Source: Intoshia linei
Lineage: Eukaryota > Orthonectida > Rhopaluridae
Reading direction: 5' to 3'
Assembly (NCBI GenBank): GCA_001642005.1
Contig: LWCA01000657.1
Coordinates: 1-21,326, forward strand
DNA length: 21,326 bases
Below are positions 9,347 through 18,800 of the stretch, piece by piece. The notes under the pieces are model-generated. The model made no database searches. It was given only the letters and a program-made list of their open reading frames with translations, and was not told the origin of the DNA. Every line of letters begins with the position of its first letter. Position 1 is the first letter of the stretch. Both the position numbers and the translations under genes were made by a program.

Positions 9347-10137
9347 CAGTCAACCTTCTATAACGTGAACTGCTCCAATAATGAACAACTCCAAAAATTT
9401 GTTATAGTTTACTATGAAAAAAGTAAATTAACCGTGAACATTCTACTACGTGAACGATGAACATGATTTATCCAAATTAAGTGAAGTTCTTATTGTTATT
9501 CACAATTATGGTATACAAAACGTGCTTTTCGAAAAATTTTGATTTCTGCAACATGAATAAAGAAAATTTAAAAAAAAGAAAAAAAGATTTAGTTCTATCT
9601 ACAAAGAAAAAACTAATTCATTTGTTTGATGAAGACAAACGTAGTACACAACGTTTTCTTGCTTCAAAACACAATGTATACAATAACCATTATAAAAAAT
9701 AATACATATGAAGAAAATCAAATAATGTCTAAACTTGAAGACCCAGAAATCTTATTTTTTACCCATTATGAAGCTAATAATCATGCTAAAAAATTAGAAA
9801 CATTTTTTATGATTCATAACCAAGAAAAATTATCAAGTGTATGGACTTTAATGCAGGAAATAAAGTCTGAAAAATTGGCAAGATCATCAAAAATAACTGA
9901 TTACTTTGGTTCTACCAAAGAAAGAAAAAATAAATTAATATAATTATTATAATAATGTTTATTATTTATTTATCTTTGTAAAATTAATAAATAAGTTAAA
10001 TATTTTTTTCTGAATTGTTATAATATCAACTTTAATTTAACGGTTACTATGTCAATAAATTTTTTGTTCACCATTTCTACAATCATGAACATTCAAATAT
10101 TCGAGTCCCAAATGTTCACTTAGTAGAGAGTTGACTG
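9347..10137 (+). mobile_element. pogo/Tigger-like DNA transposon, 791 bp, with TA target duplication
   Basis: The left end is CAGTCAACCTTCTATAACGT; the right end, inverted, is CAGTCAACTCTCTACTAAGT. Each is bordered by TA (9345-9346 and 10138-10139), the target duplication of the Tc1-mariner/pogo group. Inside are the N- and C-terminal pieces of a transposase with the centre missing, so it is an internally deleted, non-autonomous copy. It lies between genes A and B. Confidence 0.8.
9553..9943 (+). pseudogene. Internally deleted pogo-type transposase
   Basis: From ATG 9553 the frame gives 49 residues with KKRKKDLVLSTKKKLIHLFD and STQRFLASKHNV, a Psq/CENP-B-type helix-turn-helix expected at the N-terminus of pogo/Tigger transposases, then stops at 9702. 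In another frame up to 9943 comes a C-terminal piece, including KKLETFFMIHNQ and KITDYFGSTK, like the tail of Tigger proteins. The central DDE catalytic domain is missing. Not functional. Confidence 0.7.
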
Positions 10138-10171
10138 TATATTATTTCTAAATTAGACAACATTTATATGC

Positions 10172-10510
10172 TACTAGGTTGACTGTTATATACTACGTAC
10201 AAACAGAACCTAGCTCTGCCGAGGACACATTTTTATTATACCAAAAAAATAAATTCACGTTGAAAATCATTATTATTATTATTGTGAATATTAATATTAA
10301 CTATTATTAATCCTTTAAAGGAGTGTTTCCCAAATTTTTTTCAGGTGGAACCATCATATCACATTAATTTTTACTTTAAAGTGAATTATTCCATCTTAAT
10401 TTTTTGTTTGTTAACATTTGCGTAAAGAATTTTAAAAACAATTTTTATCCTTTAATTTATTAGACAGAATGTGTGTATAATATTAAAAATGAAGTAAAAG
10501 CAGTACAATC
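10172..10510 (+). mobile_element. R2 repeat, forward copy between genes A and B
   Basis: Starts CTACTAGGTTGACTGTTATA and follows the copy at 2056: GTACTACGTAC, CCTAGCTCTGCCGAGG, TTCACGTTGAAAATC, CTTTAAAGGAGTG, TTTTTTTCAGGTGGAACC, then TTAACATTTGCGTAAAGAATT and TTAGACAGAATGTGTGTATAAT. This is the most complete copy. It begins only 30 bp from the pogo-like element. Confidence 0.6.
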
Positions 10511-11221
10511 CTAAAAATTTCATCAATAGCATAAATTCCAGAAAAAATAAAATTGTAAAAACCTATTTTGTCATTTCAATCTGATAATATATATTCAGTA
10601 CCAATTTAATAAATACTTAAAAATGTTAATCATGCATCAATAATTAACTGAATATTCACTTTATAAACATTTCAGTCGAATTTTACCATTATTGCAAAGG
10701 ATTGTAATATAAAAATGATATTAATAAAGTTTTTATTAACAAAGGGTGCACTTTTGATATAAAAATTCGTTCACACCCCTAGTGTATGTAATTAATAGAT
10801 CCTACTTGATAATAACCTATACATGAAAATATCCGTATTTAACTCTAGTTTTATATGTATGTGATCATTAGAATAAGTAAGCTAAAAATTTAAGATTTGT
10901 CTCATAATTAAAAAAATAATTATTTAATTAATTAATTTTAAAATAAAATTTTTTCTTATTCACACTAATTACTCAAAGTTTAATAACATATAATTAATTT
11001 TTTCAGAAAAGACATAAATTGAAGCACAAAAATAGCCAAATTACATAATTGTGTTTAGTGTTTCTATAAATAATGAAAATGTTAATTGGTTAATTACTAC
11101 ACGTTAACAATCTATCCAAATATCGTGAATAATGTCTTTCTGCTCCAAAGAGGTCACACTTTCAACTGAAATGGTCAGACCCCCTAAGTAAACCAAAAAG
11201 TTCATTTTTGTTGTCTAGTGT
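10511..11221. other. Intergenic DNA between genes A and B, partly featureless
   Basis: Apart from the short repeat at 10744-10784 I see nothing supportable. Codon-like open stretches are absent. Confidence 0.4.
10744..10784. repeat. Short repeat ending CGTTCACACCCCTAGT, copy 2
   Basis: Matches 270-311 with a few substitutions, in the same orientation. A weaker match (GGGTGTGCACTTTTATA) occurs near 16017. Confidence 0.55.
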
Positions 11222-11815
11222 AGTATATAAATTATTTTTCACCGGGAATACGCAGATTTCTGGGGTTGAAATTTTGTATTTATATTAACTAGAATAAGCT
11301 CTATCAGAAAAATCTTTTTTTTAATTTTCGTCGTTTTACATTTTTTGTTTTAATAAAATATTTCGGAAAAAAATATATGAGTACTAAAATGCTTTTTTGA
11401 CCGTGACGGTATCACTTATTCAGATGGAAATTTTTTTGTGTGTTGACAAAATACAACTGTAGCACCTGTAAATTTTTTTAAATTCTAGGGCTGTTTTCAT
11501 TACAAAAAAGGGTAATTTTGGGTTTTGGACCTGAAGATATATTTTTTTTAAATTTAAATTTATGATTTTAAAATTTGTATCAGAGTGTATATTTTTTTAA
11601 ATTCTCGAACTCATTTGATTTTCAAAAAAAAGAACAATTTGAAAAAAGGCTTTTTGACCCATAATATGTGAGTTTGGGAGGTTGAAATTTATTTTGCTAA
11701 CTTCCGAGAAAAAACTGTAATTGAAATGTGGACTTTATATAATTATAAGACTGCTAATTATTGAAATAAACGATAACATACACACATACACAGAAAAATA
11801 AAGCATATTATATAA
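11222..11815 (+). repeat. R1 repeat, copy 1 (3' flank of gene A)
   Basis: From ATTTTTCACCGGGAATACGC through TTTCTGGGGTTGAAATTTTG, TGACCGTGACGGTATCACTT, AATTCTAGGGCTGTTTTCAT and GAAATGTGGACTTTATA to GCATATTATATAA. It aligns with 13480-14085 along most of its length. No terminal inverted repeat or coding frame is evident, so the class is unknown. Confidence 0.75.
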
Positions 11816-12312
11816 ATAAATATTATAATAAATGCATCGGAGGTACTAATAAAATGAATCAAAATACAGTGTTGTGTACTGAAATACGAAATATTGTTAT
11901 ACTCAATGAACGCTATTGTGCAACTAGATACGGATAAGGGAGCATTCACATAGGGAAAATTATTTTAAATACATTTTTTGGATAACTTAATTTACAAAAT
12001 GTTGCTTAAATTTAATTGTTAATGACTTATTTTCAAAGTTTTTATTACATTGTGTATATTTTTAATATAATTTAAAATAAATTTCTTTCAACGCCGTTAA
12101 CACATAAACAAGACCAAAACGATGAAAAATATATAACAAATTAATTTTTTTAGATAGAAGATTGTTTTGCTTTGGCCTAGGGAATGTTTAATCCAGTGCA
12201 TCATGAACAATTTCAGATGAGACAATATGGCCATATTAAAAAAGTTTGAGAACTCCAGTATAGACCTTATATTACTGAAATATAAAACATCAATTTTAAT
12301 ATTCAAATACAA
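11816..12312. other. 3' flank of gene A
   Basis: Contains the candidate poly(A) hexamer at 12041-12046. A 71-codon minus-strand frame abutting the gene A stop has no family features and is probably chance. Confidence 0.35.
12041..12046 (-). promoter_or_regulatory. Candidate polyadenylation signal of gene A
   Basis: AATAAA on the minus strand about 270 nt past the stop codon of gene A. A weaker ATTAAA lies at 12061-12066. Chance occurrence cannot be excluded. Confidence 0.22.
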
Positions 12313-12807
12313 TCATTCAAATACTGTAGATCTTTTAATTTGTTTTCCCAAATTGAAAATAAAAGAGTTATCTAGTACAACATTTTGAATTCGAATGGTA
12401 TGGATAACATAAATTTTAATAATTCCAAATGGAAAAATCAAAATTATATTAACTACAACAATTTCAAGCGATATTACTAAAAAATGTACTTGTTCATAAG
12501 GTGAAAGATAGGATATCAAAATTGTGTACATTATTTCAAATAAAGTTGAAACGAGAAATGATCTATTCATCAACATTGTTTCATTCCAATTTGCAGGATA
12601 TGCACGTATAGGTATAACCAGCAATAACAATGTACCATGTATTAAGGGGATGCCAATTCGATATAAATATAATTTTAAGATTTCAATTGTAGTATCAGCC
12701 CTTCCATAACAAGATAAATATAAACAATGTGTATGTCTTTTGGTATATCGTACTTTTTTCAATTTTATTTCATCCAAAACCATATAAAGATATAAGCAAA
12801 TAAATAT
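12313..12807 (-). CDS. Gene A exon 5: end of TM4 to C-terminus
   Basis: Acceptor TTAATATAG|ATATTTATT opens a 495-nt exon in phase 0 that ends at TGA (residues 531-694). Its first eight residues finish TM4; the ATG at 12783 is internal. ECL2 carries LYLSC (C563), then TM5 (about 571-596), ICL3 AYPANWNE (the mGluR PENFNE motif), TM6 (about 611-630, without the usual tryptophan) and TM7 (about 637-664), ending IFPFGIIKIYV, where mGluRs have FSPKLYI. The cytoplasmic tail is only about 30 residues. Confidence 0.87.
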   Translation of the reverse strand: MFICLYLYMVLDEIKLKKVRYTKRHTHCLYLSCYGRADTTIEILKLYLYRIGIPLIHGTLLLLVIPIRAYPANWNETMLMNRSFLVSTLFEIMYTILISYLSPYEQVHFLVISLEIVVVNIILIFPFGIIKIYVIHTIRIQNVVLDNSFIFNLGKQIKRSTVFE

Positions 12808-15800
12808 CTATATTAAAATTATAATTATATTTTATTGATAACTCATAGTACTTGTTATTCAATTATTACGTACATATTAGTACACACTGAGTCAAAATTT
12901 ATTGTCTATTTTTGAAAATATAAATTTAATCGGTCTTTAATTTTAATTTACTTTAATTTTTTTTACTTAAATTTGTATTATTTATGCTTATAATTATAAT
13001 TATATATTATAACCAAATTTAATTGTAAATTTCAAATTTTAGTTTTCAGATAACGTCAATAGCAAAATACCAAAATTAAAACTTTAAATTTTTTATAGTA
13101 AAAATAATTAAAGCAATTAATAAATATACATTATTTTATTATTATATCGCAAAGCTATTTCAGTAACATAAATTCATTTATAATTTAATTAGCTAAATGG
13201 TTAATGCTTCATTACATTTAGAAGATTTATTTTTTTCAATTATAAAAAATTAATTAACAATTCAAGATGAATAAAATTTTTTGAAAATAAGAATGAAAAA
13301 TTGGGTATCAATAAAAAAAATTGCGAAGGAATGAATTATATAGATTTTCACCCACATTTCTTTATTGAAAATGTGTAGACGTTCAATGCTTATTTTTTTT
13401 GAAATTGTAGGATCAATATTTACATTTTCCATTTTTATTTTAATCGAAATATTTGAAAAATATTGGTTGATAATATATTAAAATATATTTTTCACCCGGA
13501 ATGCGTAGATTTCTGGGGTTGAAATTTTGTATTTATATTAACTAGAATAAGCTCTATCAGAATAATCTTTTTTTTAATTTTCGTCGTTTTACATTTTTTG
13601 TTTTAATAAAATATTTCGAAAAAAAATATATGAATACTAAAATGCTTTTTTGACCGTGACGGCGTCACTTATTCGGATGGAAATTTTCTGTGTGTGTTAA
13701 CAGAATTCAACTGTACAACCTGTAAATTTTTTGAAATTTTAGGGCTGTTTTCATTAAAAAAAGAAGGGTTATTTGGGGTTTTGGCCCTGAAGATATAATT
13801 TTTTTAAATTTAAATTTATGATAATGTTTATGATTTTAAGATCCGTATCAGCGTATATATTTTTTTAAATTCTCCAACTTGTTTGATTTTCAAAAGAAGG
13901 ACAATTGAGGTTTTTGACCAATAAGATGTGAGTTTGGGACGTTGAAATTAAGTTTGCGAAGACCCCCGGAAAAACTGTAATTGAAATGTGGACTTTATAA
14001 AATTCTAAGACGGGTATTTATTTAAATAAAGATGAACACACACACTAACAAAAATCGCGTAGCATATTATATAAGTAATTATATCTGAATGCATTGAGTT
14101 ATAAGAACCAAGAACAGTTATAAAAATCTATTTGTAGATTAATAAACATTACCATACATATAACAGTAGCTATCAAAATTTTAACAACGTTTCCATAAGA
14201 TTTCGTGAATTGAATTGTGTTTCTTCGATAATTGTAGACTTTAATTATTAAAGAATTTAGGATAAGCAATAGTCCAAAGGAATTAAACAAAATGGATGCA
14301 ATGCAAGAAATACGGATTTGTGAAAATATTAAAAGGATTGAAAATGCTCTAAGCATGCATCCAATATTGATGCACACATCAATTTCGTAATGTGAACTTT
14401 GAAGATAGTTCTCTTTTCTCTTTAAAATCATAATAAAAATAGATAAAATTTGAAATATTAATAGCATTATTGTATATACTATTATAAGAACATCATATCC
14501 AATAACTTCATCGTTGCAAAATGTCAAATCTATACATCTGATAATATCTCTGTTGTTTGATAATTCTACATATCTATAATAATTGCATGGATAACAACGT
14601 TCATGAAATTTACAATCTATAATGAATTATATTAATAAAACATTTAGTAACTACAAATTTATATTATTATTACTTTATTTTATAAATATACTAAAGCACG
14701 GGTTCCCAAAGTAGGCGATATAGCCATAGAGGCGTAAATTCAGTTAGTTAATTTCATTGCTAGACAATTTTTCATTTAAAATCACTTTGTAGTACAAAGT
14801 TGGTACTATAATTACAACAACGAAGTACTAAAAAGTACAACTTTGTTATTATCATTTTTATATTTATTACAATGTTTGTAAAATTCACCCGAAATATGTT
14901 TTAAAGTGTTGATTTTATTAATTATTGATACAAAATATTTTTCACTCATCGAAAGCAGATATGTAATACGCATAATGTATATACCATCACATTCAAAAAG
15001 AAATTACCATTATTTACAATTTTTAGGATTTTAATTTAACTGTTTTTACTTTATTTTTAAGATTATACACTCATTCTCTCTAATAAATTAAAAAAATGGG
15101 ATCACAAAATTTTTTTTCAAATTCTTTACACAAATGTTATCAAAATAAAATTAAATGGAAATATTAAATTAAAAGATGTGAAATGACAGAAAGATAATTA
15201 AAGTATGTACTTTAGCACTTAGCTAGGACAAGTTAGTACAATTATTTATGTATATAAAATATTTTTGTAGGCATACCTTGGCATATCCAACAAACATTAT
15301 CAATTTTATTTTTTTTGGTTAAATCGAAACACACAGGTTGGCAATTTTCTTGATAAAAATTGGGAATAAGTGAAATGTTTTGAGGATTTTTAAGTGAATA
15401 CATAAAGTGAATATTAGGTTTCATATTCTCATTATAAAATATTTTATATTCTTTTCCAACAAATAAGGTGTGTGCAAAATTCATTCGTTGAAGTGTGATG
15501 GAAAAATTATTAAAAACGTATTTTCTTAAATTTTCTTTGTGGTTAATTTTCTTATGTTGCGCACTAATGTTTATATATGTTTTTATTATAATAGAATTTA
15601 TATTTTCCATAACATCTATCCAATTGTTAGTATGATGTGAATCACAATAAAATACTTTTCTTCCGTCAAATATATTCCATTCATTATTAAATAGGTCTGT
15701 AAACAATAATGTAATTTTTTTTTCAGGATCAATCAAATTTAATTTTTCGAAAAATCTTAATGGTGATAAACCAGATACTATCATCAAAATAAAATTTGTT

Positions 15801-18800
15801 GATGAGATTTCATAGTTTTGAATTTCTAGATCACTTAAAACTTGTTGAGCTCCCAAAGACATGTTATAATCTATAAATAGTATTATCAATAATTGCAGTT
15901 TTTAGTAATTTTTTACTAAATATCGGTGATACACGTTGTACCCGTACCTTTAAATTGTCGCTATTAACATTTCATTATATTTTATCATACTATATAGTAT
16001 ATAGTTTATATATTAGGGTGTGCACTTTTATACTGAAAAAAAAGTATATTTGCACATAGGTGTGTTTTTGTGTGTTGATCACAAATATGCAAAAATTAAT
16101 ACGTTTAATTGAAATTTTCTCCGCTATTTTTAAAAACGCATATGATATTTATTATTTTAGAAATTTGAACAGTAGTTTATTACTTGCTAATTTACTTTAT
16201 AATAAAATATCATTTATAAATTTCAAATATGTCAAAACCCAATAATTTATTATCTAAAAATAGTTTCAAGTGGATATGTTCATACGGAGTAGTTATTAGT
16301 GAACCTTTAAATAATTTATCAAGATTGCCAACTATAAATAAAATTATGGGAAGATACAATTCTTTACAAATAGAACACAATAAAAAATGTAAATCCTATT
16401 ACCGTAATAAAACTGCTGAAGAAATACTTTATTTATGGATAAAATTTAGACTGGGACCAATTTCATTTGTATTGGTAAAATTAAAAATTCGCCATTTAAT
16501 GAAAAAATATGCACTTTATGTAAAAAATTCAAACAAGAATGGGATGAAATATTCACGATAAGAGATACAAATGTGAAGATTGATGAGGAAGATGAAATTT
16601 TTCTTCAAATGCAAATTAATTCAAAGGGTATAAAATTTTAATACTGTATATTAAAATAAAAAATTTCATAAATCTAATTATTATTTTATCATTCTAAAAA
16701 GTATTTTGACGAGCCGCATGTAATCCATGGACCTCTATTTAAACACTCTTTATTATTTTATGCAACACCAACAAGAAAGTTTATTATTGTTGATAAAAAA
16801 AAATTGAAATATGTTTGGGCGGAGCAAAAGTGTAACGTTTTGTAAATGTAATCGAATATTTAAAATTATATTTATTTTATAAAAATGTTAATTATGATCC
16901 ATCCGTTAAAATTTACATTAATTTGAATTAATAAAAGTAGACAGCAGATTAATATAAAACGATTCAATGGAACCAGGTGATGCGATTGAACTTTCGTTAT
17001 TCATGTAATTATCATGATGGGAACCCTCCATCCCTAAATTTTTTTTATCTGAATAATATAATATTACATATTTTCGGTAAACTGCGATTTACTATTACTA
17101 TGTTATATATTTACTACTAGCTCACATATGGCTCGTACTAGTCTACATATTTACAGTAAGTGTTCACTTTAGGGCTTCTACGTTTAGGGTCGCCCGATTT
17201 TTTTATATATGCCGCCATAATATCTGCATCACTAAGATTTTTTCCACTGAGCACTGGAAAATTTTACAGGGTACAATTGATACTATAAAAACACAATATA
17301 ATAAAGTTTATGTTCTTTATTGAAAAATAATTTTAATTATTTTTAAATTCAAAAAGATTATAATGTTTTGAGAGTTAGAAAGTTTTAAGCACGCCACTCT
17401 GCTCAAAACAAACAGTTTCATTCAACTCGTTGACTAATTTGTAATTTATATATAAAGCGGGTTTACTACAAAAAATTAATGTGCTCCCTATCATGAATTC
17501 TCAAGCGGGTGTGACGGTCCCTAAGAGGTTGCAAAACGTTTCAGGAGTTGCCAATTATTTAAAGATTTAAAAAGAACTTTATTTAAAAGTTTTTATAATT
17601 TTTACAAATTTTATGATACATTTCATTGATTCATTTGAAGAGAAACCTCAGGTACGATTAAGTCGGCACTAAATACAGCAATCTCAATAAATTGAATAAA
17701 TTTTTAATAAATGCAATGATAAATTAAATTTGATTTGATTCGTGAATTTGCTTTCCCGGAAAATCACAATCACTAATTACAATAAAGGAATTCTTGTGAA
17801 ATTTTTGTTGTTCGTAATAGGGAGGGGGTCGCAAGATGCAAAAGGTTTTTAACTACAAATCTATATAGTTAGGTACTAAAATGAAAAATTAAATAGCGTA
17901 CAACTCGTTGTCAATTTCTCTTAGGACCCACAAAATTGCTTATTGCACTAGTGCGGCCTGGTACATCGATTAATAAACGCTCCTTTACATTGCAATGCAT
18001 TGTAGTGTAAAATGCTTTGTAAAGAGAATATAGTAAATACATATATTGGTATATTGGTTCAAATTGAATTAAATAAAAACATACTATTTATAGATTGAAT
18101 GTAGGCATTAATTTCTTGCAAAATGTCAATTTCATAAACTCCAGGCGTATAAATTACTGATATATCACTCGCTTTAGCTTGAATCAAAAAATCGCAAATA
18201 ATTTTGGCTTGTTGCTTATTTGAAGAAGATATGGAGGTCAATTTTAAATTTTTTGAAAATTCTTTAAGGTGGGTATATGAGACTTTTGGTAAGACAATCG
18301 GATACACAAAAGTATTTAATATTTTTATCAATTCAATAGCATCATTTGTATAATTCGGACCAACTATTACAACAATTTTATCTTTATATATTTCATTATA
18401 TTTTAAATTTTTAATTCTATCTATTTGGCTTAATAATGAATAGCTTCTTGATCGAGGGTAGTCTATACAAACTTTGACATCCTCAAATGTTCTACAGCCT
18501 TCACGCACATCATAACTATAATTGTTTTTTATATTATGACAATAAATAAATTAGAAATTATAAAACTTTGCAATGAATCAATGAATTAGAACCATTTAAA
18601 CTGAAATGTTATTTGTTTATTACATTTTATTAGCCATTTTTTGACACGATTACCTGCAGTAGATATTGATCTTATACTTAAAGATACAAAAAAACGGCCT
18701 GTTTACCTGTTGAATGAAAACTGTTCATGTGTGATACTGCCAAAAATATTCATAATAATAAAATTAAATATTGATTTAGATTGCCGTAAATTTTGTTGTA

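Noticed and set aside
11758-11949. 63-codon minus-strand frame
   Set aside because: Overlaps the end of an R1 repeat and is not conserved in the other copies.
12097-12312. 71-codon minus-strand frame directly after the gene A stop
   Set aside because: No family features, no counterpart after gene B, and a different frame from the receptor; treated as 3' flank.
12524-12709. Plus-strand open frame of 61 codons
   Set aside because: Antisense shadow of gene A exon 5.
16060-16245. 61-codon plus-strand frame
   Set aside because: Random-like composition; overlaps the more convincing frame starting at 16229.
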